A DNA stretch of 64,000 bases, taken from Undaria pinnatifida. Lineage: Eukaryota; Sar; Phaeophyceae; Laminariales; Alariaceae. The stretch is taken from contig JABAKD010000010.1 in the NCBI GenBank assembly GCA_012845835.1, positions 2,946,788 to 3,010,787 of the forward strand, given 5' to 3'. The notes under the pieces were generated by a model. That model was given only the letters and a program-made list of their open reading frames with translations. It was not told the origin of the DNA and did not search any database. The position numbers and the translations under genes were made by a program. Positions 22,200-33,383 of this stretch are shown piece after piece. Each line of letters begins with the position of its first letter. The stretch's first letter is position 1.

Positions 22200-22920
22200 T
22201 GAAATGACGATATAAAATAAAGAATATACCGGAAAAGAGGTTGCCAGCCGTAGTTGATAGGGCTTTGTAGGAGAAAATAACAAAAGGGCGAGCTGGAATA
22301 AGATAGGAAAACGTAGTCGAGAAAATATGGGAGGATTTAAGGGGAGACCAAGAAGAGGTACTTTCTATAGAGAAGTTTGGGGGTACAAGACAGAAGCAAA
22401 ATAAAGGCAAGCGCTAAGAAACAAGCTGAAAGAGAAAAAACACTTGGAGAGATACGGGGGGTTGAGGGAATATATTGGAATAAAAACGTATCTGCACGGC
22501 CCAATGGACTACGCGAAGAAGCTGAAACTTCGATTTCGTGTAGGGGACCCGAACCTACCAGAAAGAAGAAAGATATATACCAGTAGTGGGGAGGAGGACG
22601 TGGCCACAAACATGTGTGGCACAACCATAGAGAGTAGGAGTCACATAGTAGGAGAATGTGAAATATGCAAGAAGAAACGGGATGCGTTAGAGGAGGGGAT
22701 GAGGAAATTAGACCTGTGTGACATGGAAGAGTTTGGTAGACTAGAGAGTAGCGAGAAAACGATCGCCATCCTAGGGTTTAGATGGTGGCCGCAGACAGCG
22801 AACCAGGACGGGGATAGGATAAGCAAACAACTTCTATGTGGTATATGGAAGAAGGGTAATAAGCGCCCAAATGTTGGAGGTGTCTCTATTCGGAGTAGGA
22901 ACGGTGCTCTGTATGACTAA
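22200..22920 (+). pseudogene. Decayed 3' end of a non-LTR retrotransposon
   Basis: The best frame (22444-22920) encodes a stretch resembling the C-terminus of LINE-type polymerases: a zinc-binding-like C..H..C segment (MCGTTIESRSHIVGECEIC) followed by a helical region (KKRDALEEGMRKLDLCDMEE) and a Trp-rich part ending SIRSRNGALYD. Upstream, the related frame from about 22220 is broken by stops, including TAG at positions where Trp would fit. The canonical CxxC spacing is lost. No poly-A tail or target duplication is visible. This is a 5'-truncated, inactive copy; family assignment is by pattern memory only. Confidence 0.55.
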
Positions 22921-23032
22921 GGCAAGCAACAAATAACCCGCCCCCCGCCCCTCCCCTCGCATTTGACTGCACAGGGGTAGGAGCCCCACAGAGAGACCCG
23001 GAGGACGTGCAAAGTCTCGCAGTGCACCCGAC

Positions 23033-23764
23033 ATGGCGTTCCAGCCTCGTCGCCCGGCATACAGATCACTCTCACGATCGCCTAGATATGGTCACGGTCA
23101 CGGTCCGGCGCGGCACCCGCCCTCGGCATCATGCCAGCAACAACCGTGTAGAGAGAAACCGTATGGTTCGCGTGGAAAGCGTTCACGTAGAGAAGATCCA
23201 CCGTATGGTTCGCGTGGAAGCAGGTCGACTGGTTCGCGTGGAGAGAGACCAACACATGGTTCGCGTGGGGAAAAACCGCCTTATGGTTCGCGTAGAGGGG
23301 AACTGACGCATGGTTTGCGTGGAGGGGGGCCTCCTTATGGTTCGCGTGGAGAGAGTCCGTGATAACGTACACGTGGAGAGGAACCGCTGTATGGTTCGCG
23401 TAGAGAGGAACCGCCATATGGTTCGCGTGGAGAGGGGCAGACGTCTGGTTCGCGTGGAGAGGATTCGTGTAGACAGGAACCGCCATATGGTTAGCGTGGA
23501 GAGGGACAGATGTATGGTCCACGTGCAGAGGAACCGACGTATGGTTCGCGTGGAGAGGAACCACCGTCTGGTTATGGTCGATCATCCTCCGGGCAAACAC
23601 ACGAACAGGCGCCAAACTCAAGGCGTCCGGGACCGCCGGCTTCGCCACGGTGGGATTCGTTCTGTGTCGAGCGTGATGACCTTACGACGGAATCAACGTT
23701 GGGCGGGGTCGCTGATGCATACAGCGAAAACCATATGGCTGTACTGCGCCGTAGCAACTGCTAG
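23033..23764 (+). pseudogene. Decayed YGSRGEEPP-repeat reading frame
   Basis: An ATG at 23033 opens an Arg/Ser-rich N-terminus (RRPAYRSLSRSPRYGHGHGP) followed by about fourteen imperfect 27 bp units encoding YGSRGEEPP-like nonapeptides. The frame is interrupted by adjacent TGA and TAA near 23361-23366 and by a TAG near 23491, after which it continues open to 23764 with a non-repeat tail (SPRWDSFCVERDDLTTEST). RS- and RGE-rich repeats of this kind occur in RNA-binding proteins, but no binding domain is present. Because the unit is 27 bp, other frames on both strands stay open too, so coding status is unsure. It may alternatively be a plain minisatellite or a displaced exon. Confidence 0.45.
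23153..23575. repeat. 27 bp minisatellite
   Basis: Imperfect tandem units of GAGAGGAACCGCCATATGGTTCGCGTG, about fourteen to fifteen copies with point changes and a few unit-length differences. Confidence 0.8.
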
Positions 23765-25160
23765 TTTGCAGGGCTGGACGCGGCGCAATGAAGAGCCTAC
23801 CGCATGTAATATATACTCCGGTTCGTGTTCGGGTTACTTATTTGCGCATAGGGTAGCACGTGACCCCTTTAGAACTACACCCGCATTTTAGGGGACAAGG
23901 TACTTGGAAATAGTGTAGGATCCTTTTTGCAGTGGTGAATGGACGTGTCTGCCTGTCCGTCGGTAGACTGTTGCCGTTTCTTCCTTGGTACGCACTGTAC
24001 CATGTATAGAACATCTTGCCCCCGCAACGGTGATATTTTGCCACGGTTGGTTTGATTTTTGACGGTTGCATGGAGTCGTACTGCTACTCTCGGATCTTGG
24101 CTCTGCAAGCCGTTCTCCCAGAACGTTAAGCCTGTCTTGTGGCCATGGGTTGGATTTTAGCATCGGAATACGGTACTACTTGTTTGCAGGACTGGACGCG
24201 GCCTCATTCAGAACCTACCGCTTGTAGTACATGCTCTGACCGTTATCGGGATGGCGTATTTGCCCATACGGCAGCTCTTGGACGGATCTGTCGGCCTGTC
24301 AATCGGTAGACTGTCGTGTTATGTATTTTATCATCGTTTGCACGTCTTTCTTCCGCAGCGGTGTGGCTTGTCACTTTTCGTTTGATTTTTGACAGTGCCA
24401 TGGAATCGTAATGCTACTATTGGATCATAGTTGCATGCCGCACTCGCAGAACGTCAAGCCTGTCAAACGACCACGGGTTGATTTTTAGCATCGGGTTATT
24501 ATACTACGACTACTGGTCTATAGGGCTGGATAAAGCATAATTCAGAGCCTATCGCATGTATTGTATTCTCTGACTTGTGTAGGGTTGGCACATTTGCGTA
24601 TAGGTGCTCCTCTGCCTGTCCGTCAGTAGACTGTCGCTGTGTCTTCCTTGTTACCTACTGCTTCTTTTATTTGGACATCTTACACCGTTAGCAGTGTTTC
24701 TTTTCCGCTTTTCGTATAGTCATGGGCGGCATCATGGAGTCGTTCTACGGTACTAGCCCCCCCAACTTTTCTTTAACGAAACCGCCGGTTTTGAAACCAG
24801 CTCCCGGCCGAATCTCCTGAAATACGGTGTCCCTTGCCACCCGGACATCGTCGTTCGACAGTCCTTTGCAAATCAGAAAGTAAATAAAAGCATAGTTTCC
24901 ATAATAGCATCCTTCCTCCTACCGCAGCTATGGTGCAACGTGTTCGTCAAAGAAAATCGTCGGTGTAGGGGGGGGGGCTATCGTAGAATCAGTCCATGGA
25001 GTCGTATCTCTAGGCTCTAAAAGATTTTCGAGTAGATGTTCGAAAAAAGTGTTATACATAGCTCTGCAACCCGTACGTACTACTTGGTAAGACGATAAGC
25101 GTGTCCTCCGGCCACGGGTTGGATTGTTGTATCGGGGTGCATTGATGTCGTTTCAGCGAA
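23757..25160. repeat. Diverged tandem array, units of about 250-420 bp
   Basis: Unit starts are visible near 23757 (TTTGCAGGGCTGGACGCGGC), 24179 (TTTGCAGGACTGGACGCGGC) and 24510 (CTATAGGGCTGGATAAAGC). Each is followed by GAGCCTA/AACCTACCGC..GTA, CTGCCTGTC.GT.GGTAGACTGT, TTTGATTTTTGACGG, CATGGAGTCGTA and the closing ACGGGTTGGATTTTAGCATCGG. A fourth partial unit is at about 25005-25150. No coding content is supported. Confidence 0.65.
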
Positions 25161-25900
25161 CGTAACCGTGGACGACCTAACCGCCACCCCCCCCCCCTCT
25201 CCCAGTAACAGATGGACACATAACAAATAGGCGGCCCTCTTTGTTCGACTTGTTTGCCCATGGGGTTTCGACACTCCTGTCTAACAGCCTGAGCCGTTGA
25301 CGTTATGCTGCGCCCTACCCTGCACTAGCTTGGTGTGGGCATGAATTCCATTTTAATAGCTACCGCAGATTGGATGTACCACATTAGTCTGTAGATGTCA
25401 TCTCTAACAAGGCCTGCCTCAACAGTGCAAGAAGAGGTACAGGGAGAACGTTGTGCTAATTCTGAAAATGCCCTTTAGGGTTTAGTTTCTGATTTGGCTG
25501 TTGCTCAGGCGGCTATCTTTTCTTGAAAGCAGTTTTTTTACGGCGACTGGGATAACTTCCGCCTCAAGGCCCCGACGGCCACGCGGTCGCGGCGGTACCT
25601 CCGCACGTGTCACCCACCGCCATCCGGGAAGGCTCGCGATCCTGCCCGCTGAGCTTGGTGAACAGTTCCGGAAAAAGTCCCACAAAGTTCACAGCACGTG
25701 CTCAACGCGTAAAAGTTCATGTATTCAAGATAATCGCGCCCAGTATGCCGATTCAATCCAGTATATATATACTGGTGGCTTTAGTATATTCTCAAGTCAA
25801 ACGCATACTGATCGAACCAGTACACTGACTGCTTGACCACATCTCCATTATTTCATCCAAAATAATTCACGTTAAGGACACAATATGTTCTACGAGTAGT
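25160..25900. other. No gene supported; one GC3-rich fragment
   Basis: A minus-strand stretch of about 45 codons (around 25700-25560, FPELFTKLSGQDREPSRMAV) has GC-rich third positions and ends in a stop. It has no start or splice context and may be a gene fragment. Nothing else is seen. Confidence 0.25.
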
Positions 25901-26172
25901 GATGTGACAACGAACACACATAATCAAAATGAAAAATTGTGAGCCTCGAGCCGGCAGCGCAACCCCAAACTCCCCTCGCGGACTACTTTACATACGCTAT
26001 ACCTGGTATCTCTATTTTTAAGTCGAAAATATAATCCATGTTTTCCTTGAACACTATCGATTCTGGCGATGGCAACGAACACGCAAAATCAAAATGAAAA
26101 ATTGTGAGCCTCGAGCCAACAAAGTAACCCCGAACCCCCCGCGCGGACCACTTGACATGCGCTATGCACCCG
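25901..26172. repeat. Direct repeat pair, about 105 bp, offset 165 bp
   Basis: 25901-26005 and 26066-26172 share CAACGAACAC.CA.AATCAAAATG, AAAAATTGTGAGCCTCGAGCC, AACCCC.AAC.CCCC and GCGCTATG/ACGCTATA. No gene is seen. Confidence 0.75.
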
Positions 26173-26592
26173 ACCTCTACAAGGCACTCAACACACAGGC
26201 ATGCCCGTAGCTAAATATGAGCTCTCGTCGGATGACAAGGAGGAAGCTAGCCGCCATCCTGAACAATGTGAAGCCGGCCACGTACTTCATGCGCTCGGAA
26301 AGCAAGCCTTAAGATGCTACTGGCTGTCTCGATGAATCAACGACAGTGTGGCGACCGGTCGGGTTAGCCTGAGTGTGCGTGTTCTTCATATTAAACTGAT
26401 ATGTTCACTCATCTGCATCCAGCACACCCAGAGTGTCCCTGCCCATGCCTCCTCTTAGAGAGACGACTCTTCTGTGCTCTCGACCTACAAGGCAAATATA
26501 CATTGCAAATACAGCAAGGTGATTTGGCGATGCATATGCCAACCGAGGGCTGGACGTATATATGCAAGCCAGCACACCATACTACTTGCAAG

Positions 26593-27339
26593 TGTTATGG
26601 TATTGCCCTGGGAGCCTAACAAGACGTGAGATCTAGGATACGGAAATTATATAGACTAAAGGGTTTCGCACATGCCTTTGAAGCATGTGCGTATATGAAA
26701 AAGGGGGTGAAGCATGTGTTCCTCGTACTAGCAACGCGTTGAGCATTCAGTTCTATCTGTGACGTGTAGGACTAGACTACAGTAGTACAAGAGCTTATCT
26801 AGTGCAAGAGCGTGACCAACGTGGAACCTGTGCCTAGTCGAGAGACCTGCAAGAGGGTGGCCTGTGTCTGTAGCAGCCCTAATTTATCATACATGGTGTC
26901 ATCGGCAGGACTTTTGTTTGTAGCGCCTTGCAGGGTAGAGGTGTGGGAGTGGGTTTTGAAGAGCCGCATCTTCGAGTCATGTTCTAGACCGTGTACCGGA
27001 TCTTCCATATTTCTGCATACACGGCTCATCAGGGTGGGCAAGCGTTATGGTATTTTCCTTGGAGCCTCACAAGGCGTAATATCAGGATACGAAAACTTTA
27101 TAAAAGGGTTTCACATGCCTTTGAGGGAATGTGCGTATTATAGGAAAAAGAAGATTAGACTATGCATTTGCTCCTCGGACTCTACCAATGCGTTGAGCGT
27201 TCAGTTCTATCCGTGGCTTGTGGAACTAACACAAGAGCTTATCTAATACAAGTGTGAGTGACCACAACGTGGAACCTTCCTAGTAGAGAGACCTGCAAGG
27301 AGGGCCTGTGTCCGTAACCGCCGCTAATCTTATAATACA
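26593..27339 (+). mobile_element. TRIM-type LTR retroelement, complete, non-coding
   Basis: Two LTRs of about 300 bp, 26593-26893 (TGTTATGG ... ATACA) and 27043-27339 (CGTTATGG ... ATACA), flank only about 149 bp. The internal region begins with TGGTGTCATCGGCAGGA (26894-26910), matching the primer-binding-site position and sequence of the element at 8557-9078. It ends with the purine-rich CAGGGTGGGCAAG (27030-27042). Shared LTR landmarks are GGGAGCCTAACAAGACG, a CACATGC..GCATGTG hairpin, ACAAGAGCTTATCTA and GAGAGACCTGCAAG. There is no coding capacity, so it would depend on another element. No clean target duplication is seen. LTR divergence looks substantial, implying an old insertion. Confidence 0.8.
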
Positions 27340-28130
27340 AGGAAGAAATAAAACAAGAATACGAAAAAAGAAAAGGTGGCGCTAATTTATCAAGATAATA
27401 TATTATACTCGTACCTGGTACAGCTTTCCAATCAATGTTGTTCTCCCACTTGTGATGATGTTTTAATCGAGTAACTGTTCATGTGTGTGTCAATATGTTA
27501 TTTCATGGCACACCGGCCTCTATGCTGTCACTGGGCCCTAACCTTTAAAGCACGCGTCAGATGGCGTTAAGGCATATGTTTAAGGCACGCCGTAATGCCC
27601 GTCGTTAGAGATAAGGCAGGTTTCAAGGCTCGTGCTCCCACGTTTGGGGGCAAATTACTTGAAAATAGAGTGAATGTTTGTTGCAGAACCAACTGCTTTG
27701 TTTATCTTGATCGACGAGTTTCGCGTTCAACCAATAGACTACGCCTTTAGGTGGGAATTCCCAAGAGTAGTGGACAAGGACCATATATTTGAAAGGCACT
27801 TTTGACCCACAGGGAGATACATTTCTTCACGGCATGTCTTGAATCTCTACCTTACCCCCTGTGTATGGGGTATCCGGTCTAACGGCGTTGTGTTTGGGCA
27901 CAATGAACGGCTTCAAGGCAAGTTTAAGGCTCCAAGCAGCCCTTAAGTCACCGGTTTTGGGAAAAGGGCGTTACGGCATATTTTAAGGCGTGCCTTAAAC
28001 GCTAGGGCTTAGCTGTCACCGTTGGGGCCAACCGTTCTGAAACCACGCCGAACGGTGCGAGCGAAGCGTCCCGACCAATAACAACGCGCTCGTACCAGCC
28101 GCCACTGCCCAGGTGATGATATACTTAAAA
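27340..28130. other. No gene recognised; TTAAGGC-rich
   Basis: The motif TTAAGGC or its complement recurs about ten times (27545-27615 and 27910-28010). There is no regular period and no coding frame. Confidence 0.4.
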
Positions 28131-28179
28131 AGTATTTATATACTTATATAAAGTATGATTTTTCTGTTTTTGAGAATAA

Positions 28180-28510
28180 GATCGCGGGAAACGTGCAAGG
28201 CAACCAAAAAACTCCTGTAGTGACCGGAGGGGATGAGCCAGGTTCGTGCTCTCGCCGGAAGAAAAAACGGACGGACGAGTAAATTGGAGGACGTTATTCG
28301 TGGACAGTATTTCCTTGGCGGGAAGGGATGGCAATTTACGACGGGAGATGCACTTTTTTGGCGGGAAATGCCGGTGATTCTCGGCGGGGCATAACTTCTT
28401 GAGGAAAATGGATGAAAAATTATGGCAGGAAACGGTTTCTCGATGGAAATGGATGGCAATTTTTGGCGGGATGATGTTCTCGACTGGACGGGAAGGGGGG
28501 GTGCTTTTTT
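28180..28510. repeat. Degenerate repeat rich in GGCGGGAA
   Basis: Phrases such as TTGGCGGGAA, ATGGCAATTTTTGGCGGGA and TCGCGGGAAA recur at about 28183, 28312, 28352 and 28455 with AT-rich spacers. One copy, TTTGGCGGGAAA near 28354, equals the consensus E2F/DP site; see findings. Confidence 0.55.
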
Positions 28511-28804
28511 CACGGCGGAATAGCCGACCCGTCGCGGTTTTACGGGGCCGCCGTTACCGTCTCGTCAATATACCACGTTTGAGCGTGTTTTCTTCGGCGG
28601 CAGGGAAATTCCGACCGCAGTGGGAGTTGGTTCATCGAGGGCTTCGAAGCAGGATGCGCCTGGAAAATGCACTGGAAAGCGCCACCACATTTCGTTGCCG
28701 TTGATTATTACTATTTTCTAAGCCAATGCGTTGCCTCTAAGCCTTTCAGCGATAACGTGGTCTAGCTCTTGAGATGCTTGCTGACACGAGTGCGCTTTAA
28801 ATAT

Positions 28805-29110
28805 CAGACATGCGACTGACCACTGACCGCACGTCTGCCGCTAACGGGGGTCCATAGTTTGTGGAGGGGGTATATCAACGAAAAAGTGATCTACAGTAGG
28901 TCTGGAGATCTTTCGCTAACGACATGAAAACGCTGGTAACACCGGTGTAAGTATAATAGCAAGTATGTATGCGATTGACCGCACGTCTGCCTGAGAGGGG
29001 GCTGTAGCTCATGGAGGCGTAGCGAAAAGCTGGTCTTCCCGGCGCATATATGGTGAGAAGCTTTGTGTATGACTGAGGTACGATTATAGCGTGTGGTGTT
29101 GTTGGTGGTG
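28805..29110. repeat. Diverged tandem duplication
   Basis: CATGCGACTGACC..GACCGCACGTCTGCC near 28810 recurs as ATGCGATTGACCGCACGTCTGCC near 28970, each followed by a GGGGG..C.TAG.T..TGGAGG phrase. The offset is about 160 bp. Confidence 0.5.
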
Positions 29111-29879
29111 AGTGTTTACGGGGAGAAGCTTTATAGTATGCGTCGGGTGTTTTTTACTCTTAGATCCAGTGTAACGCATACACAACTGCACCCTCAACGT
29201 CGCGGGCCAAGTTTGGAATTAGAGCAGGGGCATTTTTGCGGTAGGAAAAGTTTCAACGTAATACCAGTATAACACATACTCACATATGTAGTACGCGTTA
29301 GCTGTGATGTTTACGGAATTCCTTGTCCCCCCAGAGCTATTTCCCGTTTGTTTGCATATAAATGGTCATATACAACGCCGTCGGTAGACTACACCTTTAC
29401 CTTTTTGAGGTTTTACCTATTTGTCCTGTTTGTACACTGAACCATTGAACGGATGCCAGACAAAAGTCCTCCCCGCACATTTTATAACTAATTTTCAAGG
29501 ACGTCAGCCGTGAGTTTGACGAATTTCAGGTCAGTACTCATCTTTGCGAGCTGCGTTGTTGGTACTTCTTGTAATGTACTATATGAGTGAGTTTTGATTG
29601 GGAGGTGTCTTATTTTTGTCCACTATAATGGTAAGTATTGGTATTTATACTTTAGGTGGGGAATTTTGAGCTAGGTAAAACATCACATCTATTTTATAAA
29701 TTTATTGCTGTAGTTTCCACTATACTGCTTTATCATATGTATGGTAGGCGGTTTATTTTGTTTTTCTCCCCCCGGGGGCTTTAATATCGGGAAGAGTACG
29801 AATACAGAATATTATAAGTTATTTATATGTTGCTCTTAATACAGCATTCAAGAATTAAATTCATCTACTCCCACTCCCA

Positions 29880-29960
29880 AAAATATTAAAAACTCTGAAG
29901 GACTCGAACCCACGGTTCCAAATTTATACGCTGACACTCTAATATTTGAATACATGTATA
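29880..29960 (-). other. B-box-containing tRNA-like fragment
   Basis: On the minus strand CGTGGGTTCGAGTCC (29893-29907) is identical to part of the tRNA-like module at 43032-43113. The rest is AT-rich and does not fold as a tRNA. Confidence 0.35.
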
Positions 29961-30120
29961 TATTTTCAGGACATCAGGTGTGAGTTCGACGAATTTTGAA
30001 TCTGCTTGCTGACACTTGTACAGACGTAGCACGCATAAGGGACGACACGATGGCATGCGTTACAGCAGCTATAGTGTCACTCGTGACGATGGGACTGTTT
30101 CTCTTGGGCATAGGGGCCGG

Positions 30121-30200
30121 TCGCCCCGGTGGTCTAGTGGTTACCCTCGAATGCTACTAGAGTTGGCTCTCTGGGATTCGAATCCCACGTGGGTTGGACG
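30121..30200 (+). other. Degenerate tRNA-like module (SINE-head-like)
   Basis: CGCCCCGG is followed by an A-box match (TGGTCTAGTGG), a GCT anticodon-like loop within CTCGA-ATGCTAC-TAGAG, and a perfect T-arm (TGGGA-TTCGAAT-CCCA). The acceptor stem pairs at only about five of seven positions, one of them a wobble, so this is a decayed tRNA-Ser-like sequence or a tRNA-derived SINE head. A related module is on the minus strand at 43032-43113. Confidence 0.5.
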
Positions 30201-33200
30201 TTTGAGTTTATTTGCAAGAATAAAAATAAAAGAAATCAACTGTTGAGAGCACCTAGCAGCGTGGGTAGGCGCAAGTCGATGCGAGTCGACGAGGGAAGAA
30301 ATAGCTGGAGTCTTCTCACGATAAAAATGAATGCGCGTACCGTAGTACGTAGGGAGGGGGGAGAAGAGCCTGAATAATGACCCCGAATCTGAGTGACGTC
30401 TGGGGAGGGAGGAAGAGAAAGACAATTTCAAAGATTGTAAAAGGGAGGAGCAAACAAAAAAAAGACAAAACACAGGGACGGAAAGTACATTAAAATTGGC
30501 TGTGTATGGTGCTTCGACCACCGTCCTGAACCATTTGGAAAGGAGTTTCAGCAAATAATCTATTAACACTAAGGGCCCAGATTAACGAAGAGCACGGGAA
30601 ACCGTAATTCGATTGTTTTTCTTTAATTTCATGAAAAATACACGAAAAAATCAACTCTGCTTCTTATCAAGGAACGGCGTAGTGTGTTCTAGAAAATAAA
30701 ACAATCAACAAACAAACGCAAAAGGGTCAACGAACACCCGTGGGCAACGACCGAGGCAAGCGATGGCTTGCATCCTCCCCGGGGCGCCGCGGCTAGCGGG
30801 AGATTGTTTTGGCCTGCAGCGTCTTGAAGGCTATGGCTCTAGGCGTCTCTTGGATGGGCTGGCGCCACCCCGTCGCCCGACACGGACAGCAGCGACGGGG
30901 ATATAGCGGTCGAAATTCTGAGCGAAGTCATCATGTGGTAGTTGGTCGTGTAACTGTTGAGGTGCAGGGCGACGAAAAACTGGGTTTGCGGCGGTCTCGA
31001 TTGTTTTCGAAGCGTCGCAGGCGGTCTACGCTGTGCTAACGACCTTCGGAGGCCGCGCTGCGGCTGCTCCGGTGGTCCTATCTCTCGCAATGGTGGCTTC
31101 TCGCCTCTCAATCAGCCGACGACATGGCATCAATTCGCGTGGCCGGCTTCGGTTACACAGAACAAGCCATGTCTAGGTGGACAAACTCCCCAAATTGAAT
31201 TTCGATTTTCGACTAAATTCGACCGAGAAATTCCTTTTTTACTTCTTTGAACTTGATTTTTCGTAATAATTCTGAGAATGCCTGCTTGGTGATTTATTTC
31301 TTGATCACTCAGGTGCCAATTAAATTCAATTATAAAGAGAAAAAATCGAAATTCGATTTGGCACGTTCCTCGTTAATTCGGGTCTTAAGGGATAACTCGA
31401 TACGAGCGACTAACTTGAGCAGACGCAAGCAGCTCAATTTAATTATGCTGGTAAAATCGAGATACCTTACGAACTGTATTTGTTGCTTCCTTAAGTTTCA
31501 AGACTGGTTGTCGTTATTTGCGGTACGTGTTTGGACAACAAACAGCTACTGTACAGCCTTCCGCTGTAGGTATAACACGTGTTGTATGGCATTGAATTTG
31601 CTGTAGTAGACATTTAAAGAAAACGACGAACTCTCCTCTCGATAAAAATGAAGGCAAGCACCACCGTATTGGGGGGGGGGCAGAAGTGCCTGCTATGTGG
31701 CCCCGGATTTGAGAATCTCTATGAAAATGGAGGAAGAAGCGGAAGAACAAATGCAAAATTAGATGGAACGGAAAAAAGCTCAACTGCGATGAATGTTCGG
31801 TCTCGACTACACCCTGCCGTCGCGTCGACCGTCTCTGAACAAGAATTTTTAATTGCGGATGGATGCTGAGAGCGTTGAACAACGGCGCTGAAGAACGTTG
31901 GGTACAGCGAACGCAAAATGAAAAAATGCAAAGATAACACCAAAAGCGAAAGCTGAAAGATTCATAGACGCCAAGTAATCAAGCGCTGTTCAATGGGACT
32001 CGACAAACGATATAATAGCTAACCCCACCGCACAACAAAAACCGAGGCACGCTTCGTGGCGGGAGGGGGGGGGTGCTTTGGCACTACAGAGCTAAGTTGC
32101 GGGGGGGGAAAGACAAAGACAGGGTAATCATTTGAGCGAGTACACAAAACACATATGCACATCGAATGGGAGGCATTTCACAAACACAAAATACGCTACT
32201 GTGTATCCGGTAAGTAACTACCGAAAGGCAGAGGGCTGCGAAAAACAGCGACCTGCCAGCTCCAAAACATGATAGAATACTGACGTTCGGCGCATCTGAT
32301 GGACAGTTTGTGGTCTATTCCATGCAATTGTGAATCAAACGTAACTGTCGCAGCTTGCTTTAGATCAAAACTGTCGCCGAACGTCGCTATCGTTCGTAAC
32401 ACTTTTCTTTTGCAATAGGGTGGTGGGTAAACCCACCGAGTTTTTTGTTGTTGTTGCTGACTTCGAGTCCGAAGCCAACGCGTTTTTTCTTCTTCCCACC
32501 TTGTCGACTCCAGCCAACATGTATGCACACACAGAGCAAAAGCACAGCATATAAAACGGCGACACAGGCATATAAATGCCCAGTGCCACACGTGCTGCTA
32601 AATGGCTCTATCTAACAGACCACCCATATACACATCTGCAAACCAAGTCAAAGCTTTACTCCACTCCAAGGCAGCCCAGACGGCCAAGCCATAGACAGAC
32701 TTGACCTGCTAAATGGGAGCCATCCGCGCCACGACGCATACACTCCCAAAAAGCACTCGGCATTCAAAACCTACGCTAGCCCACCGTCAGAGATCTCTGG
32801 TGGCTACCAAAGTAGGCACGCAGAATCCGCCCCATGCACGCCATCTCCGGCTGCGAACAAACGAAAACAAGCTGCTGTACTTGCCATGGATAGCAAAAAA
32901 ACAGCACACTGCCTCCACCAACCTAACGGCGTACTACACAGCGCACTCTTCAAGAATCTGATATCATCGAGAGGTCGACGCTGTTTGTGCCGCCCCCCGT
33001 CCTATCGAAGCAAATACCGCCACAAAACGTAGCGAGGTGAAAGCTAATCTACGGTACCTTCCACAGCAAGCACGGTAGTGATGGGTTACACGCTGCGTTG
33101 AGGAAAGTACTCATCGCCGCGTACGATGACTCACTACACACCCAATCAGTGTTTACGGTTGCCGTAGCTCAGGTACTTATGGCAAGTCATCTCATACACA

Positions 33201-33380
33201 TTTCACACACATAAAGTTCGGCACAAACAAGCTGCATAAGCGCAGAACCCTGAGAACGTTTCGTACCAACAAGTAAACTACTTGGTACGTTCTCTACCCC
33301 TCGTATCGGTTTTTCCGAGGGAAGCTTCTGCACATTTGCAATAACCAAAAAAACAGGGCAAGTCAACGTCATGCGTCATC
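30200..33380. other. No gene recognised; one dispersed repeat
   Basis: The longest frame is a 142-codon minus-strand one (30141-30569), which overlaps the tRNA-like module and has no coding character. About 30955-31055 (repeat H) matches 53105-53205 in intron 7 of the giant gene (GATGAAAAACTGGGTTTGCG / GACGAAAAACTGGGTTTGCG, then GCGGGCGGTCTACG / GCAGGCGGTCTACG). Confidence 0.4.
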
Positions 33381-33383
33381 GTC

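Noticed and set aside
23082-23891. Long frames of 188 (minus) and 193 (plus) codons through the 27 bp minisatellite
   Set aside because: They are other frames of the YGSRGE repeat, and their peptides (HANHTSVPL-type, MVRVERNR-type) are pure by-products of the 27 bp unit.
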